Shown piece after piece: positions 25,580-33,038 of a stretch of DNA of 64,000 bases. Origin of the DNA: Streptomyces werraensis (GTDB taxonomy: Bacteria; Actinomycetota; Actinomycetes; Streptomycetales; Streptomycetaceae); assembly GCA_014656175.1 (NCBI GenBank), contig BNBX01000001.1:558001-622000 (forward strand). The letters are read 5' to 3'. Each line of letters begins with the position of its first letter. Positions within the stretch are counted from its first letter, which is position 1. The notes below the pieces were generated by a model, which searched no databases, was not told the origin of the DNA, and saw only the letters and a list, made by a program, of their open reading frames with translations. The position numbers and the translations under genes were made by a program.

Positions 25580-27691
25580 ATGCGAAACACCGTGACGTCC
25601 ACGCACTGCCCCTACTGCGCGCTGCAGTGCGGCATGAACCTGACGCCGGCCGCCGACGGGCGGACCGTCGAGGTGAGCGAGCGCGCGGACTTCCCGGTGA
25701 ACCGGGGGGCGCTGTGCGGGAAGGGGCGGACCGCGCCGGCCGTGCTGTCGCCGGCCGTGCGGCTGACCTCGCCGCTGGTCAGGTCGGCGGCGGGCACGCT
25801 GGAGCCGGCCTCCTGGGAGGAGGCGCTGGACCGGATCGCCGAGGGGATCGGCGGCGCCCGCGCGGACCACGGCGCGGACGCGGTCGGGGTGTTCGGCGGG
25901 GGCGGGCTCACCAACGAGAAGGCGTACTCCCTGGGGAAGTTCGCGCGGGTGGTGCTGGGCACCTCGCAGATCGACTACAACGGCCGCTTCTGCATGTCGT
26001 CGGCCGCCGCCGCGGGAGGCAGGGCGTTCGGCCTCGACCGGGGGCTGCCGTTCCCGCTGGAGGACATTCCGAGGACCGGCTGCGTGATCCTCGTCGGCTC
26101 CAACCCGGCCGAGACCATGCCCCCGGCGCTGCGCTACTTCACCGAGCTGAAGGAGAACGGCGGCACCCTGATCGTCGTCGACCCGCGCCGCACGCGCACC
26201 GCCGAGCAGGCCGACCTGCACCTGGCGCCGCGCCCCGGCACGGACCTCGCGCTGGCCCTGGGCCTGCTGCACCTGGTCGTCGCCGAGGGGCGCACCGACG
26301 AGGAGTACATCCGGGAGCGCACGGCCGGCTGGGAGGACACCCGGGCCGCGGCGATGGCGCACTGGCCCGAGTACGTGGAGCGCATCACCGGCGTGCCCGT
26401 GCCGCATCTGCGGGAAGCCGTACGGCTGTTCTGCGAGCCGGAGAACGCGATGGTGCTCACCGCGCGCGGGCCCGAGCAGCAGGCCAAGGGCACCGACACG
26501 GTGAGCGCCTGGATCAACCTGGCCCTGGCGACCGGCCGGCCCGGCCGCCCGCTGTCCGGGTACGGCTGTCTGACCGGGCAGGGCAACGGGCAGGGCGGGC
26601 GCGAGCACGGCCAGAAGGCCGATCAGTTGCCCGGCTACCGCAAGCTGACCGACCCGGCCGCGCGGGCGCATGTGGCGCAGGTGTGGGGCGTCGACCCGGA
26701 CAGCCTGCCGGGACCGGGCCGCAGCGCCTACGAACTGCTGGACGCGCTGGGCACGGACATCCGCGCCCTGCTGCTGATGGGCTCCAACCCGGTGGTGTCG
26801 GCGCCGCGCGCCGCGCACGTCGAGGAGCGCATCCGCTCCCTGGACTTCCTCGCGGTGTGCGACGTGGTGCTGTCGGAGACGGCCCGGCTCGCCGACGTCG
26901 TCCTGCCGGTGACGCAGTGGGCCGAGGAGACGGGGACCACCACCAACCTGGAGGGCAGGGTGCTGCTGCGCCGCCGCGCGATCACCCCTCCCCCGGGTGT
27001 CCGCAGCGACCTCGAGGTGCTGCACGAGCTCGCGGCACGGCTGGGCGGCGAGGGCAGCCCGGAGAAGCGCTTCCCGACGGACCCCGAGGAGGTGTTCGAG
27101 GAGCTGCGGCGGGCGAGCGAGGGCGGCCCGGCGGACTACTCGGGGATCACCTACCGGCGGCTCGCCGAGGAGAACGGGGTGTTCTGGCCCTGCCCCTCCA
27201 CCGGCACGTCCGCCGCGGAGACCGTCCACCCCGGCACCCCCCGCCTCTTCCTCGACCGGTTCGCCACCGAGGACGGCCGGGCGCGGTTCGTGCCGGTGTC
27301 GCACCGGGCGGTCGCGGAGGAGCCCGACGAGGAGTACCCGGTGCTCCTCACCACCGGGCGGGTCGTGGCGCAGTACCAGTCCGGCTCCCAGACGCGGCGC
27401 GTGGACGAGCTGAACGCCGCCGCGCCCGGCCCGTTCGTGGAGCTGCACCCGCGGCTCGCGCGGCGGATCGGCGCCGCCGAGGGCGAGCCGGTGGCCGTGG
27501 TGTCGCGGCGCGGCCGGGCGGTGGCCCCGGCCCGGATCACCGCGTCGATCCGCCCGGACACGGTGTTCATGCCGTTCCACTGGGCCGGGGAGGGCCGCGC
27601 CAACACCCTCACCAACCCCGCCCTCGACCCGACCTCCCGCATGCCGGAGTTCAAGGCGTGCGCGGTACGGCTGGAGGCGGTACGCCCGTGA
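25580..27691 (+). CDS. nasA: Assimilatory nitrate reductase, molybdopterin subunit
   Basis: This 703-aa protein has an N-terminal [4Fe-4S] site, Cys in CPYCALQCGMNL (residues 10-21) plus GALCGKG (about 49-55). FCMSSAAAAGG (about 137) provides the Mo-ligand Cys of Nas/Nap-type enzymes. VGSNPAETMPPALRYF (about 173), GRPLSGYGCLTGQGNGQGG and the C-terminal molybdopterin-dinucleotide-binding domain (LTTGRVVAQYQSGSQTRRVD near 592) follow. It reduces nitrate to nitrite in the cytoplasm. It lacks the extra C-terminal [2Fe-2S] domain of long NasA proteins, so an external reductase is needed; the flavoprotein at 33.0 kb is a candidate. Confidence 0.88.
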   Translation: MRNTVTSTHCPYCALQCGMNLTPAADGRTVEVSERADFPVNRGALCGKGRTAPAVLSPAVRLTSPLVRSAAGTLEPASWEEALDRIAEGIGGARADHGADAVGVFGGGGLTNEKAYSLGKFARVVLGTSQIDYNGRFCMSSAAAAGGRAFGLDRGLPFPLEDIPRTGCVILVGSNPAETMPPALRYFTELKENGGTLIVVDPRRTRTAEQADLHLAPRPGTDLALALGLLHLVVAEGRTDEEYIRERTAGWEDTRAAAMAHWPEYVERITGVPVPHLREAVRLFCEPENAMVLTARGPEQQAKGTDTVSAWINLALATGRPGRPLSGYGCLTGQGNGQGGREHGQKADQLPGYRKLTDPAARAHVAQVWGVDPDSLPGPGRSAYELLDALGTDIRALLLMGSNPVVSAPRAAHVEERIRSLDFLAVCDVVLSETARLADVVLPVTQWAEETGTTTNLEGRVLLRRRAITPPPGVRSDLEVLHELAARLGGEGSPEKRFPTDPEEVFEELRRASEGGPADYSGITYRRLAEENGVFWPCPSTGTSAAETVHPGTPRLFLDRFATEDGRARFVPVSHRAVAEEPDEEYPVLLTTGRVVAQYQSGSQTRRVDELNAAAPGPFVELHPRLARRIGAAEGEPVAVVSRRGRAVAPARITASIRPDTVFMPFHWAGEGRANTLTNPALDPTSRMPEFKACAVRLEAVRP

Positions 27692-27704
27692 GCGCACCGC
27701 CTCC
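27673..27704. terminator. Hairpin overlapping the nasA stop
   Basis: GGAGGCGGT and ACCGCCTCC form a 9-bp stem around a 14-nt loop that contains the nasA stop. It lies between two convergent genes only 28 bp apart. Confidence 0.4.
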
Positions 27705-27719
27705 GGAACGGGGGGCGGG

Positions 27720-29366
27720 TCAGTCCACGCCCACCGCGCTCCAGGCGGCCGCGACCGCCTGGTGCTCGGCGCCGCCCTCGCCGTAGAGGTCCGCCGCCGC
27801 CTTCAGGGTGGCGGTGCGGGCGCCGGCGTAGTCGGTCGACGAGGTCATGTGGACCGTGAGTGCCCGGTACCAGATCGTGCCGAGCTTGGCCCGGCCGATG
27901 CCGGTGACCGTCGAGCCGTCGCAGGTCGGGGAGTTGTGGACGGTGCCGCCCAGGGTCTTCGCGCCGCTGCCCTCGGCGAGCAGGTAGGCGAAGTGGTTGG
28001 CGACGCCGGAGGAGTGGTGGACGTCGAGGTCCTTGACCGTCTCGTCCCAGCAGTCCGCCGAGGAACCGTCCTTGGAGGGGCGGTCCATGTAGCGCAGGGC
28101 GTCCTTCCCGAAGCCGTCGCGGACGACCTCCTCGCCGATCAGCCAGTCGCCGGGGTCCTGCGGGTTGGCCGCGTGGAACTCCACCAGGGTGCCGAAGATG
28201 TCGGAGGTGGCCTCGTTCAGGCCGCCGGACTCGCCGGAGTAGGTCAGCCCGGCGGTCTTCGAGGTCACGCCGTGGGTCATCTCGTGCCCGGCGACGTCCA
28301 GGGAGACCAGCGGGCCCATCCGGGTGCCGTCGCCGTCGCCGTAGGTCATGCAGAAGCAGCGGTCGTCCCAGAAGGCGTTGTTGTAGGCGTTGCCGTAGTG
28401 CACGCGGTTGTACGAGCCCTTGCCGTCGCCGGCTATGCCCCGGCGGCCGTGCGTGTCCTCGTAGTAGTCCCAGGTGACGTTCGTGCCGTACTGGGCGTCC
28501 ACGGCGACCGTGGCGCGGTCGGCGACGGTGCCGGTGCCCCAGTGGTTGTCGGCGTCGGTGACGACGGGGGCGGGGGCGCGGATCACGCAGACGACGAGGA
28601 CGCACAGGTCGGTGCGGTTGCCCGCGTCGCCGGTGTAGGTGCCGCCGCGGGTCGGGTCCTTCAGCTCGTAGCCGGACGCGGTCCGCGTGGTCTCCAGCGG
28701 GACCGTGCCGCCGTACAGGGACCTGCCGTCGCCGGAGACGCTCTCCAGGCGGTCCCAGGCGTCGATGCGGGCGCCGGTGTGCGCGTCGGTGAGGACGGTG
28801 CGGGCGACCGGGTTGCCGGCGGAGTCCTGGGCGGCGGCGTCGGTGCGCCAGGCGAGGCGGGGGGCGCCGTGCAGGGCGTCGACCACCAGCTGCGGACGGG
28901 CGGTGAGCCGGTTCAGGGTCTCGCCGAGGTGCGCGGCACGCAGTTGGTTCGCGGCGAGGTCGGCGGCGCGGGGCGCGGCGAGGCGCGGGGAGACGGTGGG
29001 CAGGTCGATCGCGGCGCGGGTGGCGCGCGTGACGTCGCGGTAGGACCCGTCGGGGGTGAGGTGCAGCACGAAGTCCCCGCCCAGCACGGGGAGTCCGCGG
29101 TAGGTGCGGTCGTAGCGGACGTGGCGGCCGCCGTCGGCGTCGACGACGACGTCGCGGACCTTCGTGTCCTGGGCGGCGGTGAGGCCGAGGGCCGCGGCGC
29201 GGTCGGCGAGGACGGAGGCGGCGGCCTCGGCCGCGGCGGCGCGGGTGGGGCGGTCGGCTGCTCCCGCGGTGGCGGGGGTGAGGGCGGCGGCCAGCAGGGC
29301 GGCGCCGGTGACGGCGGCTCCCGCGGCGGCGGGACGGGGACGTCGGGCAGGCCGTATCGGGCTCAA
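27720..29366 (-). CDS. Secreted thermolysin-like (M4) metalloprotease
   Basis: This 548-aa prepro-enzyme has a twin-Arg-rich hydrophobic signal peptide (cleavage probably around residue 36 in ATAGAA). An FTP/PepSY-type propeptide follows to about 210, then the peptidase. The zinc site is HEMTH (His361, Glu362, His365) with the third ligand Glu385 in GGLNEATSDI. The late His motif DVHHSSGVANHFAYLL supplies the transition-state His. It degrades extracellular protein. It is convergent with nasA and divergent from the cyclotransferase-like gene. The length is typical of Streptomyces neutral proteases without an extra C-terminal domain. Confidence 0.92.
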   Translation of the reverse strand: MSPIRPARRPRPAAAGAAVTGAALLAAALTPATAGAADRPTRAAAAEAAASVLADRAAALGLTAAQDTKVRDVVVDADGGRHVRYDRTYRGLPVLGGDFVLHLTPDGSYRDVTRATRAAIDLPTVSPRLAAPRAADLAANQLRAAHLGETLNRLTARPQLVVDALHGAPRLAWRTDAAAQDSAGNPVARTVLTDAHTGARIDAWDRLESVSGDGRSLYGGTVPLETTRTASGYELKDPTRGGTYTGDAGNRTDLCVLVVCVIRAPAPVVTDADNHWGTGTVADRATVAVDAQYGTNVTWDYYEDTHGRRGIAGDGKGSYNRVHYGNAYNNAFWDDRCFCMTYGDGDGTRMGPLVSLDVAGHEMTHGVTSKTAGLTYSGESGGLNEATSDIFGTLVEFHAANPQDPGDWLIGEEVVRDGFGKDALRYMDRPSKDGSSADCWDETVKDLDVHHSSGVANHFAYLLAEGSGAKTLGGTVHNSPTCDGSTVTGIGRAKLGTIWYRALTVHMTSSTDYAGARTATLKAAADLYGEGGAEHQAVAAAWSAVGVD

Positions 29367-29556
29367 GCGGTCTCCTGGAACGGGCGCCCCGACGCGGGTG
29401 GGGAACGGGGCGGCGCGGGTGGTGCCCGCGATTCAAGTGGCGGCCCGAGTGTCATGTCCATAGCGCAAATGTGGGGGTGTGTGAGGGGAGAGAATCGTTC
29501 CCGCAAGGCTCCGGTGGCACTTCCGTGCAGAGGGGCTCCGCCGACCGTCCGCGCAG

Positions 29557-29979
29557 GTGAAGCGAGTGAACCTCCCCTTCTTCGTCTACGGCACCCTCCG
29601 CCCCGGCGAGATCAACCACGACCGCTTCCTGCGCGGCCGCACGGCACACGAGGAACCGGCCCGGCTGCGGGGCGCGGTGCTGTACGAGGGGCCCGGTTAC
29701 CCGTACGCCGTCGAGGCCCCGGAGGGCGAGGTGCGGGGCGAACTGGTCACCGCCCGGCCGGAGGCGTACGAGGAACTGCTGACGCGGCTCGACCGCCTGG
29801 AGGAGTACGTCCCGGGCGACCCGCGCAACCTCTACGACCGGGTGGAGCGGCCGGTGGTGCGGGAGACGGACGGCGCGGCGGTCCGGGCGTGGGTGTACGT
29901 CGCCGCCCCGGCGGTCGAGGCCCGGCTGCGGGCGCGGGGGACGCGGGTGGAGGGCGGGGACTGGCGAGGGGTGGGGTGA
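29557..29979 (+). CDS. Gamma-glutamylcyclotransferase-family (AIG2-like) protein
   Basis: This 140-aa protein opens LPFFVYGTLRPGEINHDRFL (residues 6-25), the substrate-binding YGTLR/P loop of the family. EGPGYPYAVEAPEGEVRGEL (about 49-68) contains the region before the catalytic Glu, and LDRLEEYVP (about 81-89) is the usual D-x-x-E-x-Y motif. Members cyclise gamma-glutamyl amines to 5-oxoproline. The GTG start is chosen because it immediately precedes the motif. A GC-rich hairpin starts right after the stop. Confidence 0.82.
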   Translation: MKRVNLPFFVYGTLRPGEINHDRFLRGRTAHEEPARLRGAVLYEGPGYPYAVEAPEGEVRGELVTARPEAYEELLTRLDRLEEYVPGDPRNLYDRVERPVVRETDGAAVRAWVYVAAPAVEARLRARGTRVEGGDWRGVG

Positions 29980-30011
29980 GGCGCGCGTGGACGCGCCCTC
30001 GGACGCGCGCC
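29980..30011 (+). terminator. GC-rich hairpin after the cyclotransferase-like gene
   Basis: GGCGCGCGT and ACGCGCGCC pair over 9 bp with a 14-nt loop, starting at the base after the stop codon. There is no U tract. Confidence 0.5.
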
Positions 30012-30189
30012 GGGGCGGGCGCGCCCTCGCCCGGTCAGCCCTTCGCCGCCCCGCCCGGCCCAATCCGCCCGCACGCCGCCCGGCCGCCCGGTGTCACCGG
30101 CGTTGACCTGCTGAAACGTGCCGTCGGCCGAGGTGGTCGCCGGCCGCCTGACACCCGTTCAGCCGCCGCCCTGACGCCCTCTCAGGGAG

Positions 30190-30273
30190 CGGTGACGGCC
30201 CCGGGGGTCTTACCTCGGAGGGGCAGGGACGCGGTCGACGGCGGCACATGGGGGTGCCGCGGGCCGGGTCACC
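30190..30273 (+). promoter_or_regulatory. Predicted structured 5' leader (three-way junction)
   Basis: GGTGACGGCCC (30190-30200) pairs with GGGCC plus GTCACC (30261-30265, 30268-30273, GG bulge) to close a domain. Inside, a hairpin with wobble can form at 30199-30216, competing for the last two C of the closing strand, and GCGGCAC/GTGCCGC makes a 7-bp stem with a 6-nt loop (30241-30260) stacked on the closing stem. The domain ends 23 nt before the ATG at 30297 and just before its GAGGGA ribosome binding site. It matches no riboswitch class I can recognise. The rest of the 317-bp gap before the gene (30012-30189) shows no gene. Confidence 0.45.
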
Positions 30274-30296
30274 TCCGTGAGCTCGAGGGAGCATCC

Positions 30297-30842
30297 ATGC
30301 GACGTACCGCCCGGCTGCTGACCGGCACGACCGGCGCCGCACTCGCCGTGGCCGCCGCGGGGCTTCTCGCCTCCCCCGCGTACGCCGGGGAGGCCCCCGG
30401 TCCGTCGACCGCCGGTCTGCGGATGTATCCGTCGTCCGTCGCCCCGGGCGCGCAGGTCTCGGCGAACACCGCGGCGTGCGGCGAGGAGGGCACGGCGGCG
30501 GGCGACGCCTCGGCCGTCGGCGCGGGCCGGTTCACGCTGGCGCCGAGCACGCACGACGGGGAGGCGATCGGGCAGTTCCAGGTGCCGCCGAGCGCGCAGC
30601 CGGGGACGTACGAGATCGTCGTCACGTGCGCCGGGAGCGGGCGCCGGGTGACCGGGGACCTCGTGGTGACGCTGACGCCCGACGCGGAACAGGTGGTACC
30701 CCGAGGAAGCGTGAAGACGGGGGTCGGTGGCGCGCTGGGCCCCGACCCCGCACAGACCGCGGCAGGCGTGACGGCCCTCGCCGTCGCCGCCGCGGGCGGT
30801 ACCTGGCTCCTGCATCGCCGGGCGAGAGGCGACGGGATCTGA
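30297..30842 (+). CDS. Secreted protein with sortase-like C-terminal tail
   Basis: This 181-aa protein starts at ATG 30297 behind GAGGGA. It has a signal peptide (RLLTGTTGAALAVAAAGLLA, cleavage near Ala30 in AYAGEA) and an Ig-like beta domain of about 100 residues with a likely Cys61-Cys111 disulfide. The tail is SVKTGVGGALGPDPAQT, then a hydrophobic segment (152-172) and HRRAR at the end. VKTG (139-142), membrane span and Arg-rich end have the architecture of a cell-wall sorting signal without the usual LPxTG. A class F sortase gene follows 114 bp downstream, which makes this its likely substrate. Function otherwise unknown. Confidence 0.75.
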   Translation: MRRTARLLTGTTGAALAVAAAGLLASPAYAGEAPGPSTAGLRMYPSSVAPGAQVSANTAACGEEGTAAGDASAVGAGRFTLAPSTHDGEAIGQFQVPPSAQPGTYEIVVTCAGSGRRVTGDLVVTLTPDAEQVVPRGSVKTGVGGALGPDPAQTAAGVTALAVAAAGGTWLLHRRARGDGI

Positions 30843-30956
30843 CGGGCATCCTCCGCTGCCCGTCCCACTGGTACCGCAAGTCCCCTCCCCCTCCGGGTCC
30901 GACGCCCCTCGCGGCCCGGAGGGGGGCACGGGGCCCACTCGAGGTGAGGTCACCCC

Positions 30957-31604
30957 ATGCGTCGCAGGTTCCGCCGCACCGGGAGTCCCGGCAACGCGGC
31001 GATAGCCGCCGTCACGGTGTGCGCCCTGTGCGCGGGGGCCGTGCTGCTGCGGGACGGCGGGGGCGACGCCCCGCCGCAGCCGTCCGCCGCGCAGGCGCAC
31101 TCGGAACTCGACGGGCACGGCCCGGCGCGGTCCGCGGCGCCCGCGCTGCCGCCGTCGCCGCCCGACCGTGTGCGCATCCCGGCGATCGGCGTGGACGCAC
31201 CCCTGACGGGCCTGGGGCTCACCCCGGCCGGCTCCCTGGACGTGCCGCCCGCGGACCGCCCGGACCTGGCCGGCTGGTACGAGGCCGGCACCACGCCCGG
31301 CGAGCGGGGCACCGCGATCGTCGCGGGCCACGTCGACAACGAGGACGGCCCGGCCGTCTTCTACTCCCTCGGCGCCCTGCGCAAGGGCAGCACCGTCGAG
31401 ATCGCCCGGCACGACGGCACGGTCGCCGTGTTCACGGTGGACGCGGTCGAGGCGTACGACGCCCGCCGCTTCCCCGACGAGAAGGTCTACGGCGCGGCCC
31501 CCCGCCCGGAACTCCGCGTCATCACCTGCGGCGCCGGCTACTCCCCCACGACGGGCTACCGGGGCAACGTGGTGGTGTACGCCCATCTGACGGGGACGCG
31601 GTGA
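30957..31604 (+). CDS. Class F sortase
   Basis: This 215-aa membrane-anchored transpeptidase has a basic N-terminus and one membrane span (about 13-32), a Pro-rich linker, then the sortase barrel (from RVRIPAIGVDAPLTGLGLTP at 71). The catalytic triad is visible: His125 in VAGHVDNEDG, Cys191 in VITCGAGYS and Arg202 in GYRGNVVVYA. Short length and single N-terminal anchor fit the actinobacterial class F group rather than the longer class E housekeeping sortases. The neighbour upstream has a compatible tail, whereas the LAETG protein at 38.7 kb would be expected to use class E enzymes encoded elsewhere. Confidence 0.88.
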   Translation: MRRRFRRTGSPGNAAIAAVTVCALCAGAVLLRDGGGDAPPQPSAAQAHSELDGHGPARSAAPALPPSPPDRVRIPAIGVDAPLTGLGLTPAGSLDVPPADRPDLAGWYEAGTTPGERGTAIVAGHVDNEDGPAVFYSLGALRKGSTVEIARHDGTVAVFTVDAVEAYDARRFPDEKVYGAAPRPELRVITCGAGYSPTTGYRGNVVVYAHLTGTR

Positions 31605-31611
31605 GCCTCCC

Positions 31612-31995
31612 TCAGCCCGACGCCCCGTCCGGGCAGGACTCGGTCGTCGGGGCCACCAGGAGAGTGACCGGGTACGACGTGATCCGCTGGTTCGCCCCCG
31701 GCCTGCTGCCGCAGACACGCCACGCCTGTGGGTCCACCACCTCGCGGTCCTTCCCCGTGGCGTCCTCGAAGCGGACCTGCGTGCCGTCCATCTGCTCCTG
31801 TGCCCGGAGCGCGTTGCCGCCGGTGACGTCGGGCATCACGGCGGTGACGGGCCGGGCGGCGGAGTCCGCGGCGGACGCGGAGGGCAGCGCCCTCCTGTCG
31901 GGCTCGGGACTCGTTCCGCAGGCGGAGGCAGCCGCGCAGACGACCGCGGCGGCGAGAACGGCTCTCAGCGGTGCGGTGACCGTGGTTCCGGTGAT
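31612..31995 (-). CDS. PASTA-like lipoprotein with no standard start codon
   Basis: Reading back from the stop at 31612, the frame encodes AVMPDVTGGNALRAQEQMDG, then TQVRFEDATG and WRVCGSRPGANQRITSYPVT, a single PASTA-like domain (about 80 residues). Before it lies a lipoprotein signal, RAVLAAAVVCAAASAC, with lipobox ASAC. The frame has no ATG, GTG or TTG upstream of the signal. AAGAGAGG stands 7 nt before an ATC at 31995-31993, giving a 127-aa product if AUC initiates. A CTG at the signal's first residue has no ribosome binding site. Either a rare start or a start-codon loss. It converges on the sortase gene with a 7-bp gap. Confidence 0.6.
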   Translation of the reverse strand: MTGTTVTAPLRAVLAAAVVCAAASACGTSPEPDRRALPSASAADSAARPVTAVMPDVTGGNALRAQEQMDGTQVRFEDATGKDREVVDPQAWRVCGSRPGANQRITSYPVTLLVAPTTESCPDGASG

Positions 31996-32062
31996 GGCCG
32001 TGCCTCTCTTGAGGTGATCATGTCCGGCCCAGTATCCCCACCGGACGCCCCCGCGCCCAGGC

Positions 32063-32845
32063 CTACGCCAGCCACTGCTCGTACGCCATGTTCGCCACCA
32101 GCGCGAACACCACCGTCAGCAGGACCACGCGGACGAAGCCGCTGCCGCGCTTCAGGGCGGTGCGGGCGCCCAGCGTGCCGCCCGCCAGGTTGAAGACCGC
32201 CATCACCACCGCCAGTTGCCACAGCACCGCGCCCTGCCAGGCGAAGGTGGCGAGCGCGCCCGCGTTGGTGCAGCAGTTGACGATCTTGGCGGTGGCGGAG
32301 GCGGTGACCAGGTCCAGGTGGAGCAGGGCGGTGAGCGCCAGGACGAGGAACGTGCCGGTGCCGGGGCCGATCAGGCCGTCGTAGAAGCCGATGCCGAGGC
32401 CGGCCAGGCCGATCGCCGCGAGGATCTGCCGGCGGGACGCCGGACCCGTCGCGGGCGCGGTGCCGAAGGCGGGCCGCAGGATGACGAAGGCGGCCACCGC
32501 CAGCAGCACCACCATGATCACCGGCTTGAGCACCTCGGTGCTCATCCCGGCCGCGAGGAACGCCCCGCCCGACGACCCGGCGAGGGCGGCGAGCCCGATC
32601 CGCACCGCGGTCCGCACGTCCACCGGCGCCTTGCGGGCGTACGTCACCGCCGCGCCCGTGGTGCCTACGATCGCGACCGCCTTGTTGGTGCCCAGCGCGT
32701 GCGCGGCGGGGGTCCCGGCGGGCAGGCCGAGCAGCAGGGCGGGGAGGAGCAGCAGCCCTCCGCCGCCCACCACGGCGTCGATCCAGCCGGCGGCGAGGGC
32801 GGCCACGCAGAGCAGGACGACGGTGGTCAGGGATATGTCGGGCAT
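32063..32845 (-). CDS. TauE/SafE-family (TSUP) permease
   Basis: This 260-aa protein has about eight membrane spans. The N-terminal sequence LAAGWIDAVVGGGGLLLLPA (about 17-36) and GTNKAVAIVGTTGAAVTYAR (about 50-69) form the first TSUP repeat, and LGIGFYDGLIGPGTGTFLVL the second. The ATG at 32845 is chosen because it directly precedes the first span; a 39-residue longer version has an uncharged, unlikely leader. Members move sulfite, sulfoacetate or other small organic anions out of the cell. It lies divergently next to the nitrite reduction genes, so an anion linked to that pathway is possible. Confidence 0.82.
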   Translation of the reverse strand: MPDISLTTVVLLCVAALAAGWIDAVVGGGGLLLLPALLLGLPAGTPAAHALGTNKAVAIVGTTGAAVTYARKAPVDVRTAVRIGLAALAGSSGGAFLAAGMSTEVLKPVIMVVLLAVAAFVILRPAFGTAPATGPASRRQILAAIGLAGLGIGFYDGLIGPGTGTFLVLALTALLHLDLVTASATAKIVNCCTNAGALATFAWQGAVLWQLAVVMAVFNLAGGTLGARTALKRGSGFVRVVLLTVVFALVANMAYEQWLA

Positions 32846-32978
32846 GGCGGTGAGCCTATGAAGGCGGTAGATGTTGCGTCCATCAAGATGAGCGTTTGTT
32901 GAGGTTGGCCTCCTCACACCCGCCTCGCGACCGCCTCCGGAAGCCTCACATGCCGCGCCCATGACCGCTGAGGGCAGC

Positions 32979-33016
32979 GTTCCGCGCGGGAAACAGAAGG
33001 GATGTCACCGGGTAAC
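32979..33016 (+). promoter_or_regulatory. Possible GlnR-type site upstream of the nir genes
   Basis: GTTCC-n6-GAAAC at 32979-32994 matches the a/b arrangement of a GlnR half box with one mismatch in the a-site. GTCAC (33004) and GTAAC (33012) follow before the ATG at 33039. Spacing of the later elements is not canonical, so this is weaker than the nasA site. Confidence 0.35.
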
Positions 33017-33038
33017 ACCCGCCCCGCACGCTCAGGAC

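Noticed and set aside
30012..30273. ydaO (cyclic-di-AMP) riboswitch
   Set aside because: A CTTACCTCGGAGG stretch recalls the 3' end of that class, but the conserved GGGGGAACC and other core elements are missing.
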